A stretch of DNA of 10,273 nt from an uncultured Oceanospirillaceae bacterium (GTDB lineage Bacteria; Pseudomonadota; Gammaproteobacteria; Pseudomonadales; Oceanobacteraceae): positions 1-10,273 of the forward strand of contig CALJVD010000174.1 in NCBI GenBank assembly GCA_937974825.1, in the 5' to 3' direction. A model generated the notes under the pieces. The model did not search any database, was not told where the DNA came from, and saw only the letters and a program-made list of their open reading frames with translations. Position numbers and translations under genes: made by a program. Numbering within the stretch: position 1 is the first letter of the stretch; each line of letters opens with the position of its first letter. Positions 1 through 7,914 of this stretch are shown here, piece after piece.

Positions 1-52
1 CGGCCTAAAGACCGACCTACATTGTGATGGATGCTAAAGACCGACCTACATT
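1..52. repeat. Two direct copies of a REP-like repeat arm
   Basis: The 19-base sequence ctaaagaccgacctacatt occurs at 5-23 and again, identical, at 34-52, with starts 29 bases apart. It resembles the right-hand arms of the palindromic units at 2857-2940 and 2984-3068, which carry ctaaag, a short variable stretch, then cgacctaca. The copies lie downstream of the minus-strand hydrolase gene, the usual place for intergenic REP-type elements. The window edge cuts off whatever lies to the left, so a complete unit cannot be shown. No T-run follows in the minus direction, so I do not call a terminator here. Confidence 0.6.
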
Positions 53-104
53 TTTAGATGACAAGTAAAGCAATTACTCTTCACCCATCACTCACAACCC
101 CTCA

Positions 105-1013
105 CTAAACAACCCCCATTAAAAACTCAACCAAATCCTGCCACACTTCTTCTTTATTAGTTTCATTCAAAATTTCATGTCGCGCATTCGGGTAAATCTT
201 TAACTGCACGTTATTATTTCCAGCCTTAACTAAAGCTCGTTCCAATAAAACCAACCCTTTACCCATTTGTCCCACAGGGTCTTTATCCCCACCTAAAATA
301 TAAATAGGCAGTTCTTTATTTAATGCGTCAATGCCAGCCTGACTGGTCACGTAGGTGAGTCCACCCATAAAGTCATGCCAAAACTGAGTGGTGCATAAAA
401 AACCACAGTACGGGTCGGCGATATAGGCGTTTAATACCTCTATATCACGGCACAGCCAGTCAAACTCCGTTTGGTTGGGTTTAAAGGCGCGGTTAAAGCT
501 TCCGAACGACATAAAATCCATAATGGCTGAAGCATGCTGTTTGCCTTGCAATAGGCTTAATACTTTAGAAAGCCCGCGCGCAGCATAAAAGAGGGCAGGG
601 TGCTGTTGATTAGAGCCTGCTAATAATAAGCCAGCGAGTTTGTTTGGGTGTTGTGCGCTCCAAGCACGGGCAATAAAAGACCCCATAGAATGCCCAAGTA
701 TAAATAGTGGTACGTCTTGCTTGCCGACTTGCTGGGCGCTGGTAACGTCATCTAGCACCAGTTGCCAGCCGTTATGGTCGGCAAAGTGCCCTTGGGGTTG
801 GGTAGTGCTAATACGGTCGCCATGCCCTCGATGGTTATGAGCAATTACCTCTATATGGTGTTGGTTTAACATTTGGGCAAATGCATCGTAACGGTCACAA
901 TGTTCTGCCATGCCGTGTAAAATTTGCACTCGAACTTTTGGGGAGTCGCACGGCCAATATCGAACATTGAACACTTGTTGATCAATACTGGTGACTGTCT
1001 GGAGTTGTTTCAT
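105..1013 (-). CDS. Alpha/beta hydrolase, monoacylglycerol lipase / lysophospholipase type
   Basis: This 302-residue serine hydrolase of the Hydrolase_4/PldB-like group probably cleaves fatty-acyl esters such as monoacylglycerols or lysophospholipids in the cytoplasm. The oxyanion segment LHGMAEH is at residues 32-38. The nucleophile elbow GHSMG is at 107-111, giving Ser109. The acid motif GDKDPVG is at 242-248, giving Asp245, and ARHE carries His279, so the triad looks complete. No signal peptide or membrane segment is seen. I chose the ATG at 1013 because AAGGA lies nine bases upstream. A GTG at 1037 would add eight residues but has no ribosome binding site. The gene diverges from fadD, and a hydrolase beside acyl-CoA ligase genes is also known in Pseudomonas, so a role in supplying fatty acids to FadD is plausible. 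The exact substrate cannot be read from sequence. Confidence 0.88.
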   Translation of the reverse strand: MKQLQTVTSIDQQVFNVRYWPCDSPKVRVQILHGMAEHCDRYDAFAQMLNQHHIEVIAHNHRGHGDRISTTQPQGHFADHNGWQLVLDDVTSAQQVGKQDVPLFILGHSMGSFIARAWSAQHPNKLAGLLLAGSNQQHPALFYAARGLSKVLSLLQGKQHASAIMDFMSFGSFNRAFKPNQTEFDWLCRDIEVLNAYIADPYCGFLCTTQFWHDFMGGLTYVTSQAGIDALNKELPIYILGGDKDPVGQMGKGLVLLERALVKAGNNNVQLKIYPNARHEILNETNKEEVWQDLVEFLMGVV

Positions 1014-1167
1014 TTTATTTTTTCCTTTTAAAGGCACTAAAATAGCATATCCCTTTTGCCGATTGGCAATAAAACGAGTAAACTGCTGCTACTTTTTGAC
1101 ATAAAATTTACTCATTCTTGATGCCAAGATAATAAAATCACGAATCAAGATGTTTTAGGAGACGGTA
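1014..1167. promoter_or_regulatory. Divergent promoter region between the hydrolase gene and fadD
   Basis: This 154-base AT-rich gap must carry the start signals for both genes. A perfect inverted repeat, ttgcc-gatt-ggcaa, lies at 1056-1069 and could be an operator. Toward the hydrolase, TTGCCA (complement of 1064-1069) and TGC-TATTTT (complement of 1039-1047) form a weak extended -10 promoter with a long 19-base spacer. Toward fadD, TTGACA at 1096-1101 is a good -35 box, but no good -10 box sits 16-18 bases after it; gataat at 1128-1133 is too far away. I see no convincing match to FadR or PsrA operators. Only the location of the region is firm. Confidence 0.4.
1157..1162 (+). promoter_or_regulatory. 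Ribosome binding site of fadD
   Basis: AGGAGA lies five bases upstream of the ATG at 1168. It is the best Shine-Dalgarno match in the window and fixes the fadD start. Confidence 0.8.
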
Positions 1168-2847
1168 ATGAACGAAGAATTTTTCCGTGAGCGCTATCCA
1201 GAAGGTTTTCAAGCGACCATTAATCCAGATGAATATCAGTCATTAGTTGAAATCTTTGACAGCTTTGTACAGCGCTATGCTGGCAACCCTGCGTTTACTT
1301 GCTTAGGTCAAACGTTAACCTATGCCGAGTTAAACGCTAAGAGTGCTGCGTTTGCGGCATACTTGCAAAACGAAACTAGCCTACAGCCTGGTGACCGCAT
1401 TGCCGTTCAATTACCAAACATCCTTCAGTATCCTATTGTTGTCTTTGGTGCATTACGTGCTGGTATCGTTGTGGTTAACACTAACCCGCTGTACACAGAA
1501 CGTGAAATGGAACACCAGTTTAACGACTCAGGCGCTAAAGCCATTGTTGTTCTGGCTAACATGGCAGATAAAGCTGAAAAAGTGGTACCAAACACTGGCA
1601 TTAAGCATGTGATTGTTACGCAAGTAGGTGACATGCACGGTGCGGTTAAACGTACGCTTATTAACAGCGTGTTGAAGTACGTTAAAAAAGAAGTGCCTGC
1701 CTTTAATATTCCAGGTGCGGTTAACCTGCGTGATGCACTTAAAAAAGGCGAAGGTCAAACCTTTAAAGCTGTTAGCGTACAGTCTGACGACATTGCTGTG
1801 CTTCAGTACACCGGTGGTACGACTGGGGTTGCCAAAGGCGCAATGCTAACGCACCGTAACTTAATTTCTAACATGCTACAGTGTCGTGCATTGTTTGAAA
1901 TGATTTTAGAAGAAGGTAACGAAAGCGTTATTGCTCCGCTGCCTCTGTATCATATTTATGCCTTTACCGTTCACTGCATGGTAATGCTAGAAACCGGTAA
2001 CCACTCTGTGTTAATTCCAAACCCACGTGATATTCCTGGTTTTATCAAAGTACTACAAAAAACCAAGTTCAGTGGTTTTGTTGGCTTAAACACCTTGTTC
2101 GTTGCTTTATGTCAGCAAGAAGCGTTCCGTGCAATCGACTTCAGCGGTTTAAAACTAACGATTTCTGGTGGTATGGCGCTCACTAAAGCAGCAGCAGACC
2201 AATGGAAAAACGTAACAGGCAGTGAAATTGCCGAAGGTTACGGTATGACAGAGACCTCACCAGTTGTGTCATTTAACCCACCGGGTCATGTGAAGCTAGG
2301 TACCATCGGTATGCCAGTTTCAAGTACTATCTGTAAGGTAGTAGACGAAGACGGCAACGACCTGCCTATTGGTGAAGCGGGTGAGCTATGCGTTAAAGGT
2401 CCGCAGGTAATGAAAGGTTACTGGCAGCGTCCTGAAGCCACTGCAGAAACCATTGATGCAGACGGCTGGTTAAAAACAGGTGACATGGCTGTGATTAACG
2501 AAGACGGCTACATAAAAATTGTTGACCGTAAGAAAGACATGATCATCGTCTCTGGCTTTAACGTATACCCGAACGAAGTAGAAGACGTGATTGCGTCTCA
2601 CCCAGACATCGTTGAAGTTGCCGCGATTGGTGTACCAGACGCTAAGTCCTCTGAAATTGTTAAAGTGTTTGTTACCACCACTAACAAGCAACTAACAGAA
2701 GCAGACGTTAAAGCCTTTGCTCGTGAAAACCTAACGGCTTATAAAGTACCGCGTTTTGTTGAGTTCCGTGACGAACTACCAAAAACAAACGTTGGTAAGA
2801 TTTTACGTCGTGAGTTGCGTGACGAAGAAATAGCAAAACAAAGCTAA
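1168..2847 (+). CDS. fadD: Long-chain fatty-acid--CoA ligase (FadD)
   Basis: This 559-residue enzyme is close to the 561 residues of E. coli FadD. It activates long-chain fatty acids with ATP and CoA to acyl-CoA at the inner face of the cytoplasmic membrane, the entry step of beta-oxidation. ANL-superfamily motifs appear in order: the phosphate loop YTGGTTGVAKGAMLTH (214-229), GYGMTETSP (357-365), GWLKTGD (433-439), and the long FadD signature from DRKKDMII through NVYPNEVED (453-473). The C-terminal NVGKILRREL (541-550) carries the catalytic lysine, Lys544. All key residues are present, so it should be active. It follows AGGAGA with good spacing. Its 3' end is followed within 10 bases by palindromic repeats and then by a terminator, so it is probably monocistronic. 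Codon choice (CGT, GGT, AAC) suggests good expression. Confidence 0.95.
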   Translation: MNEEFFRERYPEGFQATINPDEYQSLVEIFDSFVQRYAGNPAFTCLGQTLTYAELNAKSAAFAAYLQNETSLQPGDRIAVQLPNILQYPIVVFGALRAGIVVVNTNPLYTEREMEHQFNDSGAKAIVVLANMADKAEKVVPNTGIKHVIVTQVGDMHGAVKRTLINSVLKYVKKEVPAFNIPGAVNLRDALKKGEGQTFKAVSVQSDDIAVLQYTGGTTGVAKGAMLTHRNLISNMLQCRALFEMILEEGNESVIAPLPLYHIYAFTVHCMVMLETGNHSVLIPNPRDIPGFIKVLQKTKFSGFVGLNTLFVALCQQEAFRAIDFSGLKLTISGGMALTKAAADQWKNVTGSEIAEGYGMTETSPVVSFNPPGHVKLGTIGMPVSSTICKVVDEDGNDLPIGEAGELCVKGPQVMKGYWQRPEATAETIDADGWLKTGDMAVINEDGYIKIVDRKKDMIIVSGFNVYPNEVEDVIASHPDIVEVAAIGVPDAKSSEIVKVFVTTTNKQLTEADVKAFARENLTAYKVPRFVEFRDELPKTNVGKILRRELRDEEIAKQS

Positions 2848-2856
2848 TGTGGCCAA

Positions 2857-2940
2857 TGTAGGTCGCGGCTTTAGCCCGACATGGCATCGTAAGATGCCCA
2901 TTAAAGCGTTGCATTTGTCGCCCTAAAGGGACGACCTACA
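2857..2940. repeat. REP/BIME-like palindromic unit, copy 1
   Basis: The 84-base unit has inverted ends, tgtaggtcg at 2857-2865 and cgacctaca at 2932-2940. Each arm can itself fold. On the left, gtcg and ggc pair with gcc and cgac around a ttta loop (2862-2880). On the right, gtcgccc, taaa and ggg-a-cgac form another hairpin (2917-2935). Between the arms, ggcatc-gtaa-gatgcc (2883-2898) makes a perfect six-pair stem. No coding potential is seen. The two-arm layout matches bacterial interspersed mosaic elements built from REP sequences. It begins ten bases after the fadD stop codon and could protect the 3' end of that mRNA. Confidence 0.75.
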
Positions 2941-2983
2941 ATAGATAAGCGCGGTGCTTATGCTAGTTGCGGCACTCGCCCAA

Positions 2984-3068
2984 TGTAGGTCGCGGCTTTA
3001 GCCCGACATGGCATCGTAAGATGCCCATTAAAGCGTTGCATTTGTCGCCCTAAAGAAGACGATCTACA
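2984..3068. repeat. REP/BIME-like palindromic unit, copy 2
   Basis: This is a second copy of the unit at 2857-2940. Positions 2980-3055 are identical to 2853-2928 over 76 bases, a 127-base offset. The last third of the right arm has diverged, with substitutions and a one-base length change, giving gaagacgatctaca. The 43-base spacer between the copies contains its own small hairpin, ataagc-gcggt-gcttat, at 2945-2961. Such high identity suggests recent duplication or gene conversion. Confidence 0.75.
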
Positions 3069-3079
3069 GAGTAAAAAAA

Positions 3080-3095
3080 CGACCCGCTTAGGGTC
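3080..3095. terminator. Short hairpin with an A/T-rich flank, stronger in the minus direction
   Basis: The stem gaccc-gctta-gggtc at 3081-3095 has five pairs and a five-base loop. Read on the minus strand it is followed by G and seven Ts (complement of 3073-3079), a good terminator tail. Read on the plus strand the tail is only tattt. No minus-strand gene lies immediately to the right, so its role may be to block antisense transcription into fadD. Confidence 0.4.
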
Positions 3096-3100
3096 TATTT

Positions 3101-3136
3101 AAAAACGCCCCTTTACTGGGGCGCTTTTGTTTTGTT
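3101..3136 (+). terminator. Rho-independent terminator between fadD and hrpA
   Basis: A GC-rich stem, cgcccc (3106-3111) with ggggcg (3118-3123), encloses a six-base tttact loop. It is followed by ctttt-gtttt-gtt, and five As precede it. Because of the A-run the hairpin can also act in the opposite direction. It should end fadD transcription and insulate hrpA. Confidence 0.75.
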
Positions 3137-3169
3137 CAATTCCTATTTATTGGCTATTTGAGGCTGATC

Positions 3170-6100
3170 TTGACCAAACAAACTCCTACTCAACACTCCC
3201 TGTATCAAGCCATTGAGCATTGTCTTTTGAAAGACAAGTACCCACTGCGCCGCACGGTTCAGCAGTGGCAATCTATGCCTGCAGGTGAGAAAAAGGATGC
3301 TTTGTTAGCCAAGATTATTAAACGCATCGACCGTAGCCAAGCGTTCTGTCAGCAGCGCAACCAGCCTGTTACCTTGAGCTACTCAGAAGACTTACCGGTT
3401 AGCGAAAAACGCAACGATATTCTGAGTGCTATTAAAAACAACCAAGTGGTGGTCGTGGCCGGTGCGACGGGCTCGGGTAAAACCACTCAGCTGCCCAAAA
3501 TCTGCTTAGAAGCTGGCTTCGGCGTGAAAGGTTTAATTGGTCATACGCAACCCAGAAGGCTGGCGGCTCGAGCAGTGGCGCAACGTATTGCCGAAGAGCT
3601 TAATAGCCCACTAGGAGACCTTGTTGGCTATCAGGTGCGCTTTACCGACCAAAGCAGTGAGCAAAGCCGTATTAAGGTCATGACCGACGGTATTTTGTTG
3701 GCGCAAACGCAGCACGACAAATTCTTAAACGAATACGACTGCATTATTATTGATGAAGCACACGAACGCAGTTTAAATATCGATTTCTTACTCGGTTACT
3801 TAAAACAGCTACTGGCAAAACGTAAAGATTTAAAGGTGATTATTACGTCGGCAACCATCGATGTAGAGCGCTTCTCGCAGCACTTTAATAATGCACCGGT
3901 AATTGAGGTGTCAGGGCGTACCTATCCGGTCGAAGTGCGCTACCGGCCTTTATTAAGTGACGCAGAAGATGAAGACGATTTAACTCAGTTCGAAGGCATT
4001 AGCCAAGCCTTAGCCGAGCTGCGTGAAGAAGACCGACAACAGAAACAAATAGGCGATGTGTTGGTGTTTTTGTCGGGCGAACGTGAAATTCGCGAATGCG
4101 CCGATTTTCTACGAAAAGAAAACTTACCCAGCACGCAAATACTTCCCCTTTATGCCCGCTTGGGCGCGTCAGAACAGCAGAAAATATTCCACCCGCAAGG
4201 GGGGCGCCGAGTTATTTTAGCCACCAACGTTGCTGAAACCTCATTAACCGTGCCTGGCATTCGCTATGTGGTAGATGCTGGTACAGCGCGTATCAGTCGC
4301 TACAGTTACCGCAGTAAGGTACAGCGCTTGCCGATTGAGGCTATTTCACAAGCCAGTGCCAATCAGCGAGCAGGGCGTTGTGGTCGAACCGCTCCGGGCG
4401 TGTGTATTCGTTTGTATTCAGAAGAAGACTTTTTAAATCGCCCCGAGTTTACCGAACCCGAAATTCAACGTACAAACTTAGCCTCGGTAATTTTGCAGTT
4501 GTTGCATCTGCGTTTAGGTAAGCTGCAAGACTTTCCATTTATTGATGTCCCCGACGACCGCTTCGTTAAAGATGGCCTAACGCTGTTGCAAGAGCTAGAC
4601 GCAGTGAACGATAAAGGCGAGCTGTTGCCACGCGGTAAGCAAATGGCAAGCTTACCGGTAGACCCGCGTATTGGTCGCATCTTATTAGAAGCCAGCCAGC
4701 GTGGCGCGTTAAAAGAAGTGCTTATTATTGCGGCGGTGCTCAGTGGGCAAGATCCGCATGAACGTCCGGCTGAAAAGCAGCAAGCCGCGGCTGAAAAACA
4801 TCGTTTATGGCGTAATGAAGAGTCAGACTTTCTAACCTTCGTAAACTTATGGGAATTGGCCGAAGAGCAACGACAAGACCTAGGAAGTTCGCAGTATCGA
4901 AAATGGTGTACTAAGCACTTTTTGTCATTTATGCGCTTGCGTGAATGGCGCGAAACGCATCGCCAACTGCTGTTGCTTTGTAAGGGCATTGGATTAGCGC
5001 TTAATAAAGAACCCAGCTCGTACGAGGCGGTTCATAAATCATTATTGTCGGGCATGTTAAGCCAAGTCGGTTTTAAGATTGAAGGTCAAGAATACCTAGG
5101 GGCACGTAACCGTAAGTTCTTAATATATCCGGGGTCGGGCTTAGCAAAGAAAAGACCGAAATGGATTATGGCCGCCGAGTTGGTTGAAACCAGCAAGCTG
5201 TTTGCCCGAACGGTGGCGCTAATCCAACCTGAATGGTTAGAAGAGTTGGGTAAACCCTTATTGAAGTATCAGTATTTTGAACCGCACTGGGAAAAGCAAC
5301 GTGGTCAGGTAGTGACTTACGAACAAAGCAGTTTGTATGGTTTAGTAGTTAACCCAAGAAAACGGGTTAACTTTGCCAATATAGAGCCAGAAACCGCCCG
5401 TACCATTTTTATTCAAGAAGCCTTAGTGGCACAGCAATTTAACAGCAAGGTTGGCTTTTACCAGCACAACATTAAGCTGCTGGAAGAAGTTACCGAATAC
5501 GAAGAAAAAAGCCGCCGCCGTGATTTAGTAATAGACGACAACTGGCAAGCCAACTTTTACGATCAACACCTTCCTAAGCAGTTTATTAGCCAAAGACACC
5601 TAGAAAGTTGGTACAAAAAAGCGACAGCTAAGCAAAAGCAAGCGTTAGAGTTTACTCGTGAACAGCTACTCAGTGACGAAGCCGCCGGTATTGGCGTAGG
5701 AGACTTTCCAACCGAGCTTGAGTGGCAGGGCATGGCGTTTCCTTTGTCTTATACCTTTGCCCCAAATGCCATTGATGATGGTGTTAGTTTGACGGTTCCT
5801 GTTGCTATGTTATCGCAGGTGCCTGAGGCTCAAATTGAGTGGTTGGTGCCGGGCTTTATACAAGACAAAGTAGAAGCCATTCTAAGAGGCCTACCAAAGG
5901 CAGTGCGTAAACAGTTTGTACCAGTACCTAATACCGCTAAAGAGTTTTTAAGGCAGTCTAACCCTAACAAGAGCGGGCTTTATACTCAGTTACTCGCCTT
6001 TATAAATAATAAGGTGCATCCACCGATTGAGCTGACTGATTTATACGCTATAGAGTTAACGCCGCACTTTTTAATGAACATTAAAGTGCTGCAAGACGGT

Positions 6101-7063
6101 GAAGAAATTGCACAAAGTCGTAATTTATCGGCACTTAAAGAAAAGTGGGGCGCAGAAGGGCAAGAGCAGGTGATGGCGTTAACCCACCAAGAGTTTCAAC
6201 GAGCGGATATTTCCAGTTGGGATTTTGGTGACTTACCCGACTCTATTCAAACCACCAGTGAAGGTTTACCAATCAAAGCCTACCCTTGCTTAAAGGTCAG
6301 TAATAAGCAAATAGAGCTAACCGTTGAAGCTAAGCAAGAAAGTGCTCAACAAAGCCATAGAGAAGGCTTGTTATGGCTAATGCGTAAAGCCTTGCCAGAA
6401 CAAGAGCGTATGTTAAAAAGCATTATCCAAAAAGCGCTGGCAAACTACTGGCTGCTTGCCAGAGGGTTAGCAAATCAAAACGACATAACAGACGACTTAA
6501 TCGCGGCAATATTTACCCATGTGCTGTTGCCGTTAGATGAGCCTTTGCCACGCTTAGAGTCTGACTATAATAACCGGCTTGAAAGACGGTCAGAACTTGT
6601 TGCTTTTGGAGAAACACTTATCCAAGAATATATTCAATGGCTAAAGATTCGCCATGATATATTAAAACAGCTTAAAGGATCGGTTAGCATTGACAGAGCA
6701 ATGGCATGCTCCGATGCTAAGGCACATTTAGAGCGTTTGTTTAAACAAGACTTTATGCAAACAATACCTTGGCAGCAGCTTAAGCAGTATGCTCGTTATC
6801 TAAAAGCGATTGCCTATCGGTTAGATAAGCTGCAAGGTAACCTCGCTCGAGATCGCCAAAGTATGATTGAGTTTGATTCCCTTTGGCAGCCATATCAGGC
6901 TAAGCTAGAACAACCTGGTATGGCTAATAACGCCGACTTAGTGGAGTTTGGCTATTTACTTGAAGAGTGGCGGGTAGGGTTGTTTGCGCAACCCTTAGGC
7001 ACTAATGAACCCGTGTCATTAAAACGATTGCAAAAGCGTTGGCGAGAAATAAGCTCGACCTAA
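3170..7063 (+). CDS. hrpA: ATP-dependent RNA helicase HrpA
   Basis: This DEAH-box RNA helicase has 1297 residues with the start chosen here; E. coli HrpA has about 1300. The family acts on cytoplasmic RNA, in mRNA processing and in rescue of stalled ribosomes. Visible motifs are Walker A GATGSGKTT (98-106), DEAH (195-198) within IIIDEAHERS, SAT (227-229), TNVAETSLTVPG (352-363) and QRAGRCGR (399-406). HA2 and OB-fold regions follow, then the long DUF3418-type C-terminal region typical of HrpA and absent from the shorter HrpB. The frame is unbroken. No ATG is available at the N-terminus. I chose the TTG at 3170 because GAGG at 3160-3163 precedes it by six bases and it yields MTKQTPT, resembling the E. 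coli start MTEQQ. A TTG at 3158 would add four residues but lacks a binding site. No clear promoter is visible in the short space after the terminator. Confidence 0.96.
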   Translation: MTKQTPTQHSLYQAIEHCLLKDKYPLRRTVQQWQSMPAGEKKDALLAKIIKRIDRSQAFCQQRNQPVTLSYSEDLPVSEKRNDILSAIKNNQVVVVAGATGSGKTTQLPKICLEAGFGVKGLIGHTQPRRLAARAVAQRIAEELNSPLGDLVGYQVRFTDQSSEQSRIKVMTDGILLAQTQHDKFLNEYDCIIIDEAHERSLNIDFLLGYLKQLLAKRKDLKVIITSATIDVERFSQHFNNAPVIEVSGRTYPVEVRYRPLLSDAEDEDDLTQFEGISQALAELREEDRQQKQIGDVLVFLSGEREIRECADFLRKENLPSTQILPLYARLGASEQQKIFHPQGGRRVILATNVAETSLTVPGIRYVVDAGTARISRYSYRSKVQRLPIEAISQASANQRAGRCGRTAPGVCIRLYSEEDFLNRPEFTEPEIQRTNLASVILQLLHLRLGKLQDFPFIDVPDDRFVKDGLTLLQELDAVNDKGELLPRGKQMASLPVDPRIGRILLEASQRGALKEVLIIAAVLSGQDPHERPAEKQQAAAEKHRLWRNEESDFLTFVNLWELAEEQRQDLGSSQYRKWCTKHFLSFMRLREWRETHRQLLLLCKGIGLALNKEPSSYEAVHKSLLSGMLSQVGFKIEGQEYLGARNRKFLIYPGSGLAKKRPKWIMAAELVETSKLFARTVALIQPEWLEELGKPLLKYQYFEPHWEKQRGQVVTYEQSSLYGLVVNPRKRVNFANIEPETARTIFIQEALVAQQFNSKVGFYQHNIKLLEEVTEYEEKSRRRDLVIDDNWQANFYDQHLPKQFISQRHLESWYKKATAKQKQALEFTREQLLSDEAAGIGVGDFPTELEWQGMAFPLSYTFAPNAIDDGVSLTVPVAMLSQVPEAQIEWLVPGFIQDKVEAILRGLPKAVRKQFVPVPNTAKEFLRQSNPNKSGLYTQLLAFINNKVHPPIELTDLYAIELTPHFLMNIKVLQDGEEIAQSRNLSALKEKWGAEGQEQVMALTHQEFQRADISSWDFGDLPDSIQTTSEGLPIKAYPCLKVSNKQIELTVEAKQESAQQSHREGLLWLMRKALPEQERMLKSIIQKALANYWLLARGLANQNDITDDLIAAIFTHVLLPLDEPLPRLESDYNNRLERRSELVAFGETLIQEYIQWLKIRHDILKQLKGSVSIDRAMACSDAKAHLERLFKQDFMQTIPWQQLKQYARYLKAIAYRLDKLQGNLARDRQSMIEFDSLWQPYQAKLEQPGMANNADLVEFGYLLEEWRVGLFAQPLGTNEPVSLKRLQKRWREISST

Positions 7064-7115
7064 TCATTAGCCCATAGGTATCTTTAAAGCGGCCTATACA
7101 GATGAATTTTTTATT

Positions 7116-7850
7116 ATGCGATTGATAACCCTTTTAATGGTTCTAGTGGCGCTTCCGACACTGGCCGATGAAAAAAATCCCGACCCATGGGAAGGCTTTA
7201 ACCGCTCGATGTTTAAGTTTAACCAAAAGGCCGATGATTATGTGTTGCGCCCAACGGCAACCGGTTATAACAAAGTTGTGCCTAAGCCGGGTCGTACAGC
7301 AATTTCGAATATGTTTTCAAACGTGGGTGAAGTAAAAACCATTGTAAACGATGTGGCCCAGCTTAAGCTGTTGCAAGCAGGCGCCGACTTAACCCGTTTT
7401 GTAATTAATACCACGGTTGGCTTTTTCGGAGTGTTCGACGTAGCGACTAAAATAGGTTTACAGCAGCATCAAGAAGATTTTGGGCAAACATTAGGCTATT
7501 GGGGTGTACCTTCGGGGCCTTATTTAATGTTGCCTTTTTTAGGGCCATCAAACGTACGAGATGCGACCGGTGTAGGCATAGAGTATACGGCTAATATAAG
7601 TTACGGGAATTTAGGGCGTAACGATGCCGAAGATGCATCATTAGCAGTACTCTATGGAGTATCTAAACGTGCCGAGCTGTTAGAGCTTGATGTAGAAGGC
7701 TTAGTGAAAGGCGATCCATACGTTTTTATTCGTAGCTTTTATATGCAGCGTCGAGAATTCTTAATCAATGACGGCCAAACACAAGCGGATTTCGGTGATG
7801 ACGATTGGGATGATTTTGATGATGACTGGGATGAAGATTGGGATGAATAA
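7116..7850 (+). CDS. mlaA: MlaA (VacJ) outer-membrane phospholipid-asymmetry protein
   Basis: This 244-residue protein belongs to the MlaA/VacJ family, which removes misplaced phospholipids from the outer leaflet of the outer membrane and passes them to MlaC and the MlaFEDB complex. Family hallmarks are DPWEGFNRSMFKFN (23-36), FVINTTVGFFGVFDVA (95-110), and DFGQTLGYWGVPSGPYLMLP (121-140) followed by FLGPSNVRDA. Residues 1-17 form a signal peptide ending ALPTLA, probably cut before Asp18. There is no cysteine, so the lipid anchor of E. coli MlaA is missing. The last 19 residues, FGDDDWDDFDDDWDEDWDE, form an extremely acidic Trp-spaced tail. No Shine-Dalgarno motif precedes the ATG; the leader is AT-rich. 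It lies 52 bases after hrpA with no terminator visible, so partial read-through is possible. Other mla genes are not in the window. Confidence 0.92.
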   Translation: MRLITLLMVLVALPTLADEKNPDPWEGFNRSMFKFNQKADDYVLRPTATGYNKVVPKPGRTAISNMFSNVGEVKTIVNDVAQLKLLQAGADLTRFVINTTVGFFGVFDVATKIGLQQHQEDFGQTLGYWGVPSGPYLMLPFLGPSNVRDATGVGIEYTANISYGNLGRNDAEDASLAVLYGVSKRAELLELDVEGLVKGDPYVFIRSFYMQRREFLINDGQTQADFGDDDWDDFDDDWDEDWDE

Positions 7851-7914
7851 TAACCCTTTGCATCATTAAAATACTCAATTTAGTCACTTAAAATTAAAAA
7901 AACACATTTAGTAG

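Noticed and set aside
88..116. Imperfect direct repeat tcactcacaacccc / tcactaaacaacccc
   Set aside because: It has two short, imperfect copies overlapping the hydrolase stop codon, consistent with low-complexity sequence and without a sign of function.
2853..3068. CRISPR array or phage attachment site
   Set aside because: There are only two units, each long and internally palindromic, with no regular short repeats, no set of similar-sized spacers, and no cas or integrase gene nearby.
4465..4989. Open frame of 174 codons on the minus strand inside hrpA
   Set aside because: It is fully antisense to conserved HrpA sequence, is rich in Ser, Arg and Cys with no recognisable motif, and fits a chance frame opposite a long gene.
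3170..7063. HrpB instead of HrpA
   Set aside because: The length near 1300 residues, the N-terminal extension before the helicase core and the long DUF3418-like C-terminus fit HrpA; HrpB is about 800 residues.
7102..7125. Seven-codon open frame (MNFLLCD) overlapping the mlaA start as a coupling leader peptide
   Set aside because: The ATG at 7102 has no ribosome binding site, and such a short frame is expected by chance.
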